DNA of 64,000 bases from CAYGLV01 sp964351025 (GCA_964351025.1 CAYGLV010000005.1:11137-75136); one strand, 5' to 3'; positions 7,262 to 16,925 are shown, numbered from the stretch's first letter. The notes: generated by a model not told the origin, from the letters alone. Numbers and translations: made by a program.

Positions 7262-9195
7262 TGCCCGGACGTGGACGCGATCGCCAAGGCCGCGCGCGCC
7301 TCGTAGCGCTCGCCCTCGCGCTCTACCTCGGTGCCGGGGTCGTTGCCACGTGGCCCACCGTCACGCATCTCCGCTCCGACTTCGGCGCCGCCGGGCAGGA
7401 GGGGCGCGGCGGGCCTGCGCCGGGAGACCACCTCCAGGCGGTCTACAACCTCTGGCTGCTCGGCGACCAGCTCGAGCACGGGCGGGCGCCCTGGCGCGAC
7501 CCCTACTCGTTTCAGCCCGAATCGGCGCAGCGCGTCAACTTCGCCGCCTGGCCGCTCGGCATCCCGTTCTGGCCGCTCGAGCGGCTGTTCGGCCCCGTGG
7601 CCGCCTGGAACCTGCTCGGGCTGCTCCTCTACGGCGCCGCGGGCGGCCTGACGGCCTGGTGGCTGCGAGCGCTCGGCCTGCCGGTCGGGGCGGCGCTCGC
7701 CGGCGGGCTGGCGTTCGCGCTCGCGCCGTATCGGGTCAGCCAGAGCGTCGAACACCTCCTGGGGCCGATCTCGGTGCTGCTGCCGGGCGCGCTGCTCGCC
7801 TTCGAGAAGCGGCGCTACGCGCTCGCGGGGGCGGCGCTCGTCTCGATCCCGCTCTCGGGACAGGTGCACCTCGCTCTGGGCGCGCTGCCCTTCTTCGCCG
7901 CGTACGCGCTCGTCCGCACGCGCACGCGGCGCCCGCGCCTCTGGGCCGGCGCGAGCGTCCTCGCAGCCACGGCCGCCGGGCTGCTCGTGCGCGAGTCCAC
8001 GATCGAGGGCTCGATCGCCGAGCGCGGCCGCTCGCTCGCGGCCGTCCGCGGCTACTCGGCGGACTGGGTCGACCTGCTCGCACGCTGGACGCGGCACGGC
8101 AGCGAGCGCTTCGTCTATCTCGGCTGGGCGACCTCGCTCGGCGCGCTCGCAGGGCTGGTGGTGCTCTGGCGGTCGCGCCGGCGGGGGCTCGCGGCTCTGC
8201 TCGGGCTCGGCGTCGCCGTCCCGATCGTGCTCGCGCTGGGCACGAACACACCCCTTTACGAGCCCCTCTGGCACGTTCTGCCGCCGCTTCGCTACCCGCG
8301 GGTGCCGGGGCGGCTGCTGCCCGTCGCCTGCCTCGCTCTCGCGGCACTCGTCGCGTTCGCGCTCGCCCGGGTCCGGTGGCGCCTCGCGCCGGCAGTCGCC
8401 GCCGCCGTGCTCGTCCTCGATCTGGCGGTCTTTCCGTACGAGCCCTCCGCCGCGGATCCCGGCAACGCGGCGTACGCAGCGCTCCGCTCCCAGCCGCCGG
8501 GCCGCGTCGTGGAGCTGCCCGTCTTCAAGCCGGACATCCACTACGGGAGCGTCTACCAGTACTACACCCTGCAGGCTCGGCGAGAGCGGCCGGGCGGCTA
8601 CTCGACCGTCGCCGACCGGAAGGCGGCCGAGGTCGAACAGGCCCTGCAGCGACTGAACTGCGGCGACTGGACCCACGGCGGGGCAGCGCTCCTCCGGCGG
8701 CTCGACGTCCGCGCCGTGCTGGTACACGCGGGCCTGTTCAGGGACAACCGCTTCGTCCCGGACACGCTCGCCTTCGCCCTGCGGGGGCTGGCGCGCAACG
8801 GCTTCCGCCCCGTCGCCTCTGACCCGCCCGCGACGCTCTGGGTGCGCGACGGCGGTCCCGCCGAGCGCCTCGACGTCGAGCCGGGCCCGCCCGTCTTCTG
8901 CTCCGGCTGGCGCTTCTTTCCGCTCTCGGGCTGGGCGGCGCGCGACCGCTACGCCGCCTTCTGGGTGTACGGGCGCGCGGTCGAGCTCGACGTCGCGGCC
9001 CGCGTCCCGATCTCCGGGCGGTTCTCCGTGGACGGCCGGCTCGAGCTGATCGACCGGATCGCGGAGCCGCGCACGCTGCGCTTCGCCCTCGGGCCCGCGG
9101 GGTGGCACCTCGTCGCCGTCGAGTCGAGCGCGCTGGTGGAGGAGTTCGGAAAGCCGGTCGGGATCGCGCTGCGGGCGGTTCGCGCCCGCCGGTAG
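7261..9195 (+). CDS. Large polytopic membrane protein, GT-C glycosyltransferase-like layout
   Basis: 644 aa with a GTG start overlapping the ridA stop. Residues 1-400 form about ten hydrophobic helices (for example LVALALALYLGAGVVATWPT, NLLGLLLYGAAGGL, LAALLGLGVAVPIVLAL), and about 410-644 is a soluble, probably extracytoplasmic region. The loop after helix 1 holds GPAPGDHLQAVYNLWLLGDQL, where a GDH motif in the first loop recalls the acidic catalytic loop of lipid-linked-sugar GT-C enzymes. No exact family is recognised. Glycan transfer is an inference from topology only. Its end abuts the fabI stop (convergent, no gap). Confidence 0.7.
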   Translation: MPGRGRDRQGRARLVALALALYLGAGVVATWPTVTHLRSDFGAAGQEGRGGPAPGDHLQAVYNLWLLGDQLEHGRAPWRDPYSFQPESAQRVNFAAWPLGIPFWPLERLFGPVAAWNLLGLLLYGAAGGLTAWWLRALGLPVGAALAGGLAFALAPYRVSQSVEHLLGPISVLLPGALLAFEKRRYALAGAALVSIPLSGQVHLALGALPFFAAYALVRTRTRRPRLWAGASVLAATAAGLLVRESTIEGSIAERGRSLAAVRGYSADWVDLLARWTRHGSERFVYLGWATSLGALAGLVVLWRSRRRGLAALLGLGVAVPIVLALGTNTPLYEPLWHVLPPLRYPRVPGRLLPVACLALAALVAFALARVRWRLAPAVAAAVLVLDLAVFPYEPSAADPGNAAYAALRSQPPGRVVELPVFKPDIHYGSVYQYYTLQARRERPGGYSTVADRKAAEVEQALQRLNCGDWTHGGAALLRRLDVRAVLVHAGLFRDNRFVPDTLAFALRGLARNGFRPVASDPPATLWVRDGGPAERLDVEPGPPVFCSGWRFFPLSGWAARDRYAAFWVYGRAVELDVAARVPISGRFSVDGRLELIDRIAEPRTLRFALGPAGWHLVAVESSALVEEFGKPVGIALRAVRARR

Positions 9196-9975
9196 CTACA
9201 TCCCGATCGAGTGGTAGCCGGAGTCGACGTAGAGCGTCGTCCCGGTCACGTTCGCCGCGTCGGCGGAGAGCAGGTAGGCAGCGCCGGCCGCGACGTCCTC
9301 GGCCGAGATCGCGCGGTGCAGCGGTGCGCGCTCCTCGACGATCGCCTCCATCGTCGGGAAGCCGGCGATCGAGCGGGCGGCAAGCGTCCGCACGGGGCCG
9401 GCGGAGACGGCGTTGACCGTGATGTTCTTCTGGCCGAGGTCCCAGGCGAGGTAGCGCACGGAGGCATCGAGGGTCGCCTTGGCGACGCCCATCACGTTGT
9501 AGTGGGGCACGGCGCGCTCGCCGCCGAGGTACGTCATCGTCACGATCGAGCCTCCCCCGCGCGCCTCCAGCAGCGGCTCGGCCGCCCTCGCGCAGGCAAC
9601 GAGTGAGTAGGCGCTGATGTCAACTGCCATCCAGAACCGGTCGCGCGGGGTGTCGATGAAACGGCCCTCGAGGTCCTCCGCGGCCGCATAGGCGACCGAG
9701 TGGACGAGCAGGTCGAGGCCGCCACCGAACACGTCCGCCGTCTCCGTGAAGACACGCGCGATGTCGGCGTCGGAGCGGACGTCGCACTCGGTCACGAGCG
9801 GGCTCCCGACGGTCGCGGCGAGCTGGTGGACGTTGTCGGCGATGCGCTCGCCCTGGTAGGTGAATGCGAGGCTTGCACCCTCGTCTGCGAGGCGCCTCGC
9901 GATCGCCCACGCGATCGAGCGCTTGTTGGCAACCCCGAGCACGAGCCCGGTCTTCCCCTCGAACCGTCCGGCCAT
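9196..9975 (-). CDS. fabI: Enoyl-[acyl-carrier-protein] reductase (FabI type)
   Basis: NADH-dependent final reduction step of type II fatty-acid elongation. 259 aa with FabI hallmarks: GLVLGVANKRSIAWAIARRL at the N-terminus (the dinucleotide loop peculiar to FabI), LVHSVAYA, and the active site Y-x6-K within PHYNVMGVAKATLDASVRYL. AGPVRTLAARSI and the terminal TTLYVDSGYHSIGM are also FabI-specific. ATG at 9975 has TACACT 7 nt upstream. Divergent from the subtilase gene with only 33 bp between. A second enoyl reductase of the FabL type is at 61037. Confidence 0.95.
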   Translation of the reverse strand: MAGRFEGKTGLVLGVANKRSIAWAIARRLADEGASLAFTYQGERIADNVHQLAATVGSPLVTECDVRSDADIARVFTETADVFGGGLDLLVHSVAYAAAEDLEGRFIDTPRDRFWMAVDISAYSLVACARAAEPLLEARGGGSIVTMTYLGGERAVPHYNVMGVAKATLDASVRYLAWDLGQKNITVNAVSAGPVRTLAARSIAGFPTMEAIVEERAPLHRAISAEDVAAGAAYLLSADAANVTGTTLYVDSGYHSIGM

Positions 9976-9982
9976 GCGGGCG

Positions 9983-9988
9983 AGTGTA
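9983..9988 (-). promoter_or_regulatory. Putative -10 element of fabI
   Basis: TACACT on the minus strand ends 7 nt before the fabI ATG; no Shine-Dalgarno. Confidence 0.5.
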
Positions 9989-9993
9989 ATCGC

Positions 9994-9999
9994 TACGCT
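9994..9999 (+). promoter_or_regulatory. Putative -10 element of the subtilase gene
   Basis: TACGCT ends 9 nt before the GTG at 10009. It lies 5 bp from the divergent fabI -10, so the two promoters must overlap and may compete. Confidence 0.45.
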
Positions 10000-10008
10000 G
10001 CCTCTCCC

Positions 10009-13000
10009 GTGCGTCGCGCCGCCCTCCTCGCTCCTGCCGCTGCGGCGCTGACGCTCGCAGCTCCGGCAGTCGCCGACTTCCAGCCGCTCTCGCGCCCGCA
10101 GGGCGAGCTCGCGACGCCGCTCGTCCGGGCTGGAACGATCGCGGTACCGGCTGCTCGGAGCACGGGGCGCGTGCGGGTGATCGTGACGCTGCCCGACCCA
10201 CCGCTCGCCGCCTTCGGCCGGACGCTTGCAGGGCGCGGGGCGGTGAGGCGGCTGAACGCGTCGAGCCTCTCCTCGCGTGTCTACCTCGCGCGGCTCGAGG
10301 CGGCGCAGCGCGCGGCGGTCGCCATGCTCGTGCTTGCGATCCCGGAGGCGACCGTCTCGCGCCGCTACCGGATCGTGCTCGACGGGCTCGCCGTCGAACT
10401 GCCCGCGCACCGCCTTCCCGAGCTCGTCGCGCTGCCGTTCGCCACGCGCGTGTACCCGAGCCTTCGCTACTCGCTGGCCCTCGACCGCAGCCCCGCCCTG
10501 ATCGGCGCCGATCTCCTCGGCGGCCCGGTGCGCGCGGGAGGCGCAGGCGTGAAGATCGCGATCGTCGACGACGGCCTCGACCAGGAGAGCCGGCTCCTCG
10601 ACCCGGCGGGTCTGGCGTACCCGCCCGGCTTCCCGAAGGGCGGCACGAAATGGACGACGCCGAAGGTGATCGTGGCACGAGCCTTCCCGGGCCCAGGCAG
10701 CGGCCGCGCGGGCAGGCTGCCGATCGACCCGAAGGAGTCGTTCCACGGCACGCACGTCGCCGGGATCGCCGCCGGAGCCGCGGGCACCGACGCTCCCGTC
10801 GGCGCCGACCACCCCGCGACGGCCGGTCTCTCCGGCGTCGCGCCGAGGGCGTGGCTCGGCAACTACCGCGTCTTCAACGTGCCGACGCCCCTCGGCAACC
10901 AGGCGAACTCGCCCGAGATCGTCGCGGCGTTCGAGGCCGCGGTCGCCGACGGCATGGACGTGATCAACTTCTCGGGCGGCGGGCCCCAGTCCGAGCCGGT
11001 GAGCGACGTGCTGGTGGAGGCGATCCGGAACGTCGCTCTCGCCGGCGTGGTGCCCGTCGTCTCGGCGGGGAACGACCGCGACGACTACGGAGCAGGATCG
11101 GCCGGCTCGCCCGGGACGGCGCCGGATGCGATCTCGGTCGCCGCCGTCTCGAACGACCGGGTCTTCGCGCCCGCGCTCGACGTGACAGGCGCACCGGCAA
11201 GCCTCCAGGGGATCCCGTTCGTCGGTGCGGGCGGCGGCAAGGCTCCGGCCGAATGGGGCTCCGCCGACCACGCTCTCGTGGACGTGGGCTCGCTCGTGGG
11301 CGCGGACGGCAAGCCACTCGGCCGCCGGCTCTGCGGCCCTGCGGCGAACCCGAACGGCGGGCCGGGGCCGCTACGGCCCGGCGCGCTCACCGGAACGCTC
11401 GCGCTTGTCTGGCGAGGCGAGTGCACGTTTGCCTCGAAGGCGAGCCGCGCACAGGCGGCCGGCGCGGTTGGGATCGTCATCGTGGACAACCGCGGCGGCG
11501 AGGCAAACGGGATCCCGGCCAGCCTCCCGATTCCGGGGGGCATGATCGCCGACCTCGACGGCGAGCGCCTGAGCGCGTATCTGGCGGGTTCCGGCGGCCG
11601 CGCCCCGGTGCGGATCGGCCGCAGCCCCCGGGCGCTCGTGACGGGACGGAGCGGAATCGTGACGAGCTTCTCCGCGGAGGGGCCGACGGCGTTCGGGCAC
11701 CTGCTCAAGCCGGACCTCGCCGCACCGGGCGGCCAGATCCTCTCGGCGACGTCCGCCGGATCCGGAGGGCCGTTCGCCGTCTTCGACGGGACGAGCATGG
11801 CTGCCCCGCACGTCTCGGGTGCCGCCGCCCTGCTCCTCGAGCGCCATCCGGGCTGGTCTCCGGCGCAGGTGCGCTCGGCGCTCGTCTCGACGGCCGGAGC
11901 CGCGTGGGCCGACACCGCACGCACGGCGGAGGCATCCGTCCTGCTGGCGGGCGGCGGGCTCGTGAACGTCGTGGCCGCCAACGACCCGCAGCTCTTCACG
12001 AGCCCGACGTCGCTCTCGTTCGGCGACCTGAACGTCAATCGCGGTCCGGCCAGACGGGCGCTCCTGCTCTCGGTCAGCGACGCCGGCGGCGGCGGGACCT
12101 GGACGGTCGAGCTGCGAGCGCAGGCCCAGCCGGCGGGCGCTGCGCTCGAGGTCGCAGCCCTCGTCACGCTCGCCCCGGGCGGGACCTCCGAGGTGCCGGT
12201 GGTGGTGCAGGCGGGCGCGGATGCGGCAGCGGGCGACGGCTACGGCTTCCTGCTCCTGCGCCGCGGGGGGACGGTCCGCAAGGTTCCGTACGCCTTCTTC
12301 GTCACGCGGCCCGGGCTCGAGTCGTCTCCCGTCGTTTCCCTGCGGGAGATCCAGCGCGGGGACACGCGCCGCGGCGTCTCGCGCGCCGAGACGTACCGGT
12401 ACCCGGGAGCCGCGTTCGGGCAGCCGCCCGCGTATGGGGACGCGCCCGTTCGAGAGGACGGCGCGGAGACGCTCTACCGCTTCGACCTCGACCTGCCCGT
12501 CGCGAACGCGGGCGCCGCGATCGTCTCCGCGTCCAACGGCTCGCTCGTCCACCCCTGGCTGCTCGGCTCGAGGGACGAGAACGACGTCCAGGGCTACGCC
12601 GGCACTCCGGCGAACGTGAACCAGCTCACACCGGACTACCCGCTCGACATCGGCGCCGCCGCGACGGTCTTCCCGACACCGGGAACGTACTACGTCTCGG
12701 TGGACTCGGCCCGTGACCGCTTCACCGGCGCTCCGCGCGGGGGGTCATACCTGCTGCGCTCGTGGGTGAACGACGTCACGCCACCGCTCGCCCGCTTCCT
12801 CACCGTGCGCGTCTCGACCGGCCGCCCCACGCTCGCCGTGCTGGTGCTCGACGGCGGTGCGGGCGTCAACCCCTACTCGCTCGTGATCTCCTACTCGGGG
12901 GTGAGGATCGGGGCGAGCGCCTACGACCCCGTCTCGGGGATCGCGCTCTTCGGGCTGCCGGCGGAGGCGCCGCCGCTAAAGGCAGGGAAGCGGCAGCTCA

Positions 13001-13398
13001 TCGTCTCCGCGTCCGACTTCCAGGAGGCGAAGAACGTCAACACCTCGGGCGACGTGCTGCTGCCGAACACCACGGTGGCCACCCGGCGGCTCGAGGTCGC
13101 CGCCGGCCCGGCCGTCACCTGGCTCGAGCCCTCCGCCGGCGGTCGCTGCCTCGAGGCGAGCGTGCCGCTCGACGTCCTCGCGTCGGCGCCGGGCCGGATC
13201 GTCTCGGTGCGCTTCTTCGACGGAGCCCGGCTGCTCGCGACCGTGCGCAAGGGCTCCGCCGGGCTGTACGGCGCGACGTGGCGGACGAAAGGCACCGCCG
13301 CCGGCAGGCACGAGCTGCGAGCCGTCGCCACCGCCGCCAACGGTCGCACCGCGGAGGCGCAACGGGTTGCGCGGGTCTGCGGCGACGCGGACGGCTAG
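10009..13398 (+). CDS. Secreted subtilisin-like serine protease (S8) with PA domain
   Basis: 1129 aa with an N-terminal signal peptide (RRAALLAPAAAALTLAAPAVA). The S8 catalytic triad is readable: Asp187 (KIAIVDDGLDQES), His246 (FHGTHVAGIAAG) and Ser596 (FDGTSMAAPHVSGAAALLL). A protease-associated domain interrupts the catalytic domain (about 435-545; CTFASKASRAQAAGAVGIVI and PGGMIADLDGERL), as in lactocepin/C5a-peptidase-type enzymes. The ~500-residue C-terminal part looks like Fn3/Ig-like beta domains. No LPxTG anchor is seen, so it is probably released. The GTG start is set by the signal peptide; the longer open frame from 9700 would run antisense through fabI. Confidence 0.93.
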   Translation: MRRAALLAPAAAALTLAAPAVADFQPLSRPQGELATPLVRAGTIAVPAARSTGRVRVIVTLPDPPLAAFGRTLAGRGAVRRLNASSLSSRVYLARLEAAQRAAVAMLVLAIPEATVSRRYRIVLDGLAVELPAHRLPELVALPFATRVYPSLRYSLALDRSPALIGADLLGGPVRAGGAGVKIAIVDDGLDQESRLLDPAGLAYPPGFPKGGTKWTTPKVIVARAFPGPGSGRAGRLPIDPKESFHGTHVAGIAAGAAGTDAPVGADHPATAGLSGVAPRAWLGNYRVFNVPTPLGNQANSPEIVAAFEAAVADGMDVINFSGGGPQSEPVSDVLVEAIRNVALAGVVPVVSAGNDRDDYGAGSAGSPGTAPDAISVAAVSNDRVFAPALDVTGAPASLQGIPFVGAGGGKAPAEWGSADHALVDVGSLVGADGKPLGRRLCGPAANPNGGPGPLRPGALTGTLALVWRGECTFASKASRAQAAGAVGIVIVDNRGGEANGIPASLPIPGGMIADLDGERLSAYLAGSGGRAPVRIGRSPRALVTGRSGIVTSFSAEGPTAFGHLLKPDLAAPGGQILSATSAGSGGPFAVFDGTSMAAPHVSGAAALLLERHPGWSPAQVRSALVSTAGAAWADTARTAEASVLLAGGGLVNVVAANDPQLFTSPTSLSFGDLNVNRGPARRALLLSVSDAGGGGTWTVELRAQAQPAGAALEVAALVTLAPGGTSEVPVVVQAGADAAAGDGYGFLLLRRGGTVRKVPYAFFVTRPGLESSPVVSLREIQRGDTRRGVSRAETYRYPGAAFGQPPAYGDAPVREDGAETLYRFDLDLPVANAGAAIVSASNGSLVHPWLLGSRDENDVQGYAGTPANVNQLTPDYPLDIGAAATVFPTPGTYYVSVDSARDRFTGAPRGGSYLLRSWVNDVTPPLARFLTVRVSTGRPTLAVLVLDGGAGVNPYSLVISYSGVRIGASAYDPVSGIALFGLPAEAPPLKAGKRQLIVSASDFQEAKNVNTSGDVLLPNTTVATRRLEVAAGPAVTWLEPSAGGRCLEASVPLDVLASAPGRIVSVRFFDGARLLATVRKGSAGLYGATWRTKGTAAGRHELRAVATAANGRTAEAQRVARVCGDADG

Positions 13399-13401
13399 GC
13401 T
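13396..13401 (+). promoter_or_regulatory. Putative -10 element of the SDR gene, overlapping the protease stop
   Basis: TAGGCT ends 7 nt before the GTG at 13409. Its TAG is also the stop codon of the subtilase gene. Confidence 0.45.
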
Positions 13402-13408
13402 CCCGCCC

Positions 13409-14176
13409 GTGAGCGCACAACGAGTCGCGGTAATCACGGGCGCCTCGTCGGGGATCGGCGAGGCGACGGCACGCGAGCTCGCCTCGCGCGGCTGGCACTG
13501 TGTCCTGCTCGCGCGACGGGCCGAGCGGCTGGAGCCGCTCGCGCAGGCGATCGGCGGCGAGTACGAGCTCTGCGACATCTCGGTGCGCGCCGACGTGGAG
13601 CGGGTCGCCGCGACGGTGATCGAGCGCCACCCCCAGGTCGGATTGCTCGTCAACAACGCGGGCATCGCGGGCCGCGGCAGCTTCGTGGACGTCGAGCCGG
13701 AGCTGATCGAGCAGGTGATGGACACCAACTACCTGGGCGGAATCTGGTGCCTGCGCGCCTTCCTCCCCGCGCTCGAGGCGGCCGGCGCCGCGCACGTCGT
13801 CAACGTCGTCTCGGTCGCCGGAACCGTCGCGTTCGCACCCGCCGGCCCGTACACGGCCTCCAAGCACGCGCAGCTTGCATTCTCGCGCTCTGCGGCCGCG
13901 CTCCTCCGGGCCAGGGGCATCGCCGTCCACACCGTGCTCCCGGGCTTCGTCGAAACGGAGGGTTTTCCGCAGAAGACGACGCTCCGGAGCAGGTTGGCAC
14001 GCCGCTTCGTGATCGAGGCGTCTCAGGTCGCGACGGCGATCGTGAACGCCGTCGAGCGCGACAAGCGCGAGGTCACGGTGCCCTGGTTCCCGTACCGGCT
14101 GCTCTCGATCGGGCAGGCGCTGCTGCCCGGGCTCTACGCGCGCGTGGTCGGCCGCCTCGGCTACCGGCTGCTCTGA
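13409..14176 (+). CDS. Short-chain dehydrogenase/reductase (classical SDR)
   Basis: 255 aa. Classical SDR motifs: the nucleotide-binding TGASSGIG, NNAG (LLVNNAGIAG), the catalytic serine in NVVSVAGTVAF, and YTASKHAQLAFSRS with catalytic Tyr and Lys. An Arg pair after the glycine motif (LARRAERL) suggests NADP(H). The C-terminus holds a long hydrophobic-basic stretch (WFPYRLLSIGQALLPGLYARVV) as in membrane-associated ketoreductases of the DltE/SadH type. Substrate unknown. GTG start by homology. Confidence 0.9.
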   Translation: MSAQRVAVITGASSGIGEATARELASRGWHCVLLARRAERLEPLAQAIGGEYELCDISVRADVERVAATVIERHPQVGLLVNNAGIAGRGSFVDVEPELIEQVMDTNYLGGIWCLRAFLPALEAAGAAHVVNVVSVAGTVAFAPAGPYTASKHAQLAFSRSAAALLRARGIAVHTVLPGFVETEGFPQKTTLRSRLARRFVIEASQVATAIVNAVERDKREVTVPWFPYRLLSIGQALLPGLYARVVGRLGYRLL

Positions 14177-14189
14177 CCTGAACGAGCTC

Positions 14190-14888
14190 TCAGCCGCCGG
14201 GCTTCAGTGCGAGGTACCAGCCGACCTCGACCTGCCAGGACAGGCCCGGGGCGAGGGCGGCGGCGCGCTCGCGCTCGGGGCCGGAGAGCCCTGCGCGATC
14301 GAGGTATGACTCGAGCTCGCGCTCCTCGAGCCCGATCTCGTTCCGGACGACCCGGAGGTCGTTCATCTCGAGCAGGGCCCGGATGTCGGCGTCCGGCAGG
14401 CTGCGCTGGTGGGAAGGATCGCGCGTGCGGTCGAAGCGGTCGCGCTCGAGCTGGGCGAGCGGGTCGGTGGCGCCGAGCTGGTCGACGACGAGGATCTGAC
14501 CCCCCGGCCGTGTCACACGCGCAAGCTCCGAGAGAACGAGCTCGGGCCTGGCGACGTGGTGGAGAACGCGCAGACAGCCGGCGAAATCGAACTCGCCGCG
14601 CCCGAAGGGCAGCTTCTCGACGTCGCCCGCGACGAAGATCGCGTTCGCGGGCGCTCGGTGACGCGCCTGCTCGAGCAGCTCGGGGACGAGGTCCACGCCG
14701 ACGACCTCGCGGACGAGTGGCGCCAGTGCCAGGGCGAGCGCGCCCGCACCGCAGCCCGCGTCGAGCGCTCGCTCGTCGCCCGTCAGCGGCTCTGTGATCA
14801 GTCGCACGCGCTCGGCGAGCGCTGCCGCACCGGCATCCTGGTGCAGGCCGAGCCGCTCGGCCTCGCGCGCAAAGCGGTCCAGATTCAT
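14190..14888 (-). CDS. Class I SAM-dependent methyltransferase (UbiE-like)
   Basis: 232 aa of the Methyltransf_11 fold. Motif I is ALDAGCGAGALALALA, motif II is VVGVDLVPELLEQAR, and post-motifs are FDFAGCLRVLHHVARPELVLSELARV and PGGQILVVDQLGA. The substrate is unknown. Start ATG at 14888 overlaps the stop of the CCA-enzyme gene (ATGA, 14885-14888), so it is the last gene of the alr-cca-methyltransferase operon. Confidence 0.9.
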   Translation of the reverse strand: MNLDRFAREAERLGLHQDAGAAALAERVRLITEPLTGDERALDAGCGAGALALALAPLVREVVGVDLVPELLEQARHRAPANAIFVAGDVEKLPFGRGEFDFAGCLRVLHHVARPELVLSELARVTRPGGQILVVDQLGATDPLAQLERDRFDRTRDPSHQRSLPDADIRALLEMNDLRVVRNEIGLEERELESYLDRAGLSGPERERAAALAPGLSWQVEVGWYLALKPGG

Positions 14889-15904
14889 GGCTGTGCTTCC
14901 CGTCGGGCCAGGGCCAGCGCCTCCTCCCGCGTCGAGATCGTCCCGCATGCACGCTCCTCCTCGATCAGTCTGAGCATACGTCCGATCTCCGGGCCCGGCG
15001 CGAGGCCCAACTCGTCACCGCGCACGAGCGGCTCGGCGGGGTCGGCCAGCCGGGCCGCCTGAACCGCCGGCGCGAGCTTCTGCAGGCCGAGGAACGCCAG
15101 CGCGTCGAGCGCCCACGGCTCGGTCTCCCGCCGGAAGCGGTGGATCGCACGCGCGCCGGCGTCCGCGGGCGGCTCGGCGCGGAGCAGCGCGGTCGCGTAG
15201 CGGCCGAGGTCGTTCGAGATCGGCAGGCGGCGCAACGCCTCGCGGAAGACGGCAACGAGCCGGAAGCCAGGATCGTCGAGGGCATCGAGCGGCCCGGCGA
15301 GCGAGCCGCCTAGGGGCGAAAGCAGGCCAAGCTCGGCCAGCCGCCGGTACCCGGTGGGCGAGAGCCGGTGGAGCTCGGCGAGGATCCGCTCGCCGGCAGG
15401 CTCGCCGACGCGTTCCGCCTGCGCCCGCACCAGCTCCTCGGTGTGCCCGTCCAGCCGGAAGCCCAGCTCGTCCTCGAGACGCACCGCGCGCAGCAGCCGC
15501 AGCGGATCGTCTGCGAACACGGTGTCCGAGACCGCCCGGATCGTCCGTGTCTCGATGTCGGCCCGCCCCCCGTGGGGATCGAGCAGCGCGCCCCCGGCGA
15601 CGGGGACGGCGATCGCGTTCAGAGCAAAGTCACGCGTCGCGAGATCGGCCTCGATCCCCTCCGGCAGCGGCGTGAAGTCAACCGTGCGCCCCGTTTCGAG
15701 CGCGACCCGCCAGGCGCCGTGGCGCTCGGAGAGCGGGAAGGAAGCCCCACCTGCGCGCTTCGCGTAGCGACGCGCCGCGCGCTCGGGCTCCCGGCAGACG
15801 ACATCGAGATCGAGCACCGGCCGCCCGAGCAGCTCGTCGCGCAGCGCGCCCCCGACGATCCACGCCTCCTCGCCGTCGAGCAGCTCCCGGACGAGCTCAT
15901 CCAT
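14885..15904 (-). CDS. CCA tRNA nucleotidyltransferase / poly(A) polymerase family
   Basis: 339 aa class II nucleotidyltransferase. Head motifs are WIVGGALRDELLGRPVLDLDVV (GG-x2-RD and the metal-binding DxD) and TRDFALNAIAV, followed by the ERxxxE-like ADDPLRLLRAVRLEDELGF and a helical body with no HD domain. It is shorter than typical bacterial CCA enzymes (~400 aa). It could be a full CCA- or a CC-/A-adding enzyme; sequence alone does not decide. ATG at 15904 overlaps the end of alr by 8 bp. Confidence 0.88.
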   Translation of the reverse strand: MDELVRELLDGEEAWIVGGALRDELLGRPVLDLDVVCREPERAARRYAKRAGGASFPLSERHGAWRVALETGRTVDFTPLPEGIEADLATRDFALNAIAVPVAGGALLDPHGGRADIETRTIRAVSDTVFADDPLRLLRAVRLEDELGFRLDGHTEELVRAQAERVGEPAGERILAELHRLSPTGYRRLAELGLLSPLGGSLAGPLDALDDPGFRLVAVFREALRRLPISNDLGRYATALLRAEPPADAGARAIHRFRRETEPWALDALAFLGLQKLAPAVQAARLADPAEPLVRGDELGLAPGPEIGRMLRLIEEERACGTISTREEALALARREAQP

Positions 15905-16925
15905 CGACGACGATGCGGCGCGCCCGCGCCGGGTCTGTGTTGATGCCGCAGGCCAGCTCGTAGCCGATCGTGCCGGCCACGCGGGCATGCTCGTCGAGCC
16001 CGATTCCCGGCCCGACGATGGTCACCGGCGTCCCGAGCGGCAGCTCGCGGTCGAGCTCGACGGCGAAAGCGTCCATCGAGACGGCGCCGACCACGCGGCG
16101 CCGCTCGCCCGCAACCCGCACCTCCGTCCCCGTCAGGTCGCGCCGGAAGCCGTCCGCGTAGCCAACCGGGACGACCCCGATCCACGTCGGCCGCCCAGCG
16201 ACATGGCGGCGGCCGTAGCCGGTGCTCGAGCCGGGCTGGAGGAGCTTCACCTGCGCCAGCTCGGAATCCCAGCGCAGCGCAGGCTCTAGCCCGTCCGCAG
16301 CGGGATCCTCACCGAACGGCGAGAGGCCGTAGAGGGCGATCCCGCAGCGGGCGGCGTCGAAGCCCGCTTCGGGGTAGCGGAGCGCACCCGCCGAGTTGGC
16401 GATGTGCCGGGTCAGGTGCGCGAAGGGGTCGGTCGCCGCGCGGAAGCGCTCGATCTGCCACGTGGTGAAGGCGGCGTCCGAGTCGGCGCTCGCGAAGTGG
16501 CTCATCAGGCCGATCACCTCGCGGCCCGGCGCGGGGAGCTCGGAGAGGCCCCAGCGGCCCATGCCGGTGTCGAGCTTGAGATGAACGCGAACGCCGTCGG
16601 GCACCTCACCGTCGGCGACAACGAGCTCGAGCCCGGCGTCGCGCGCCTGCGCGATCTCCCGATTCGCAGTGGGGCCCATGACGAGCAGGCGGACGCCGCC
16701 GAGCTCGCGGCGGAGCGCAAGCGCCTCCGGCACGGTCGCGACGCAAAGGACGGTCGCCCCGGCCCCGAGCGCAGCGCCGGCGACGTCCGCGGCGCCATGC
16801 CCGTAGCCGTCCGCCTTGACGACGGCCCACAGCTCCGCCCCGTCGAGCGCGCGCAGCAGCGTGCGTGCGTTGCGACGGACGGCGCCGAGGTCGATCGTGA
16901 TCTCCGAGCGGGCCACGCCCCCCAT
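15897..16925 (-). CDS. alr: Alanine racemase
   Basis: PLP enzyme supplying D-Ala for peptidoglycan. 342 aa, fold type III barrel. The PLP lysine is K37 in LWAVVKADGYGHGA. Further motifs are LKLDTGMGRWG, SHFASAD and STGYGRRHVAGRPTWIGVVPVGYADG (catalytic-tyrosine region), plus GAVSMDAFAVEL, where the common CMDQ reads SMDA. Start at 16925 by homology; the frame stays open far upstream but without homology. First gene of a tightly overlapping run with cca and the methyltransferase. Confidence 0.93.
   Translation of the reverse strand: MGGVARSEITIDLGAVRRNARTLLRALDGAELWAVVKADGYGHGAADVAGAALGAGATVLCVATVPEALALRRELGGVRLLVMGPTANREIAQARDAGLELVVADGEVPDGVRVHLKLDTGMGRWGLSELPAPGREVIGLMSHFASADSDAAFTTWQIERFRAATDPFAHLTRHIANSAGALRYPEAGFDAARCGIALYGLSPFGEDPAADGLEPALRWDSELAQVKLLQPGSSTGYGRRHVAGRPTWIGVVPVGYADGFRRDLTGTEVRVAGERRRVVGAVSMDAFAVELDRELPLGTPVTIVGPGIGLDEHARVAGTIGYELACGINTDPARARRIVVDG

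Noticed and set aside
7258..9108. 616-codon minus-strand frame under the membrane protein
   Set aside because: Arg/Glu/Gly/Ala-only composition, no signal or domain; antisense shadow of a gene with real TM helices.
10650..12716. 688-codon frame within the subtilase gene
   Set aside because: Out-of-frame shadow; the triad residues are in the other frame.
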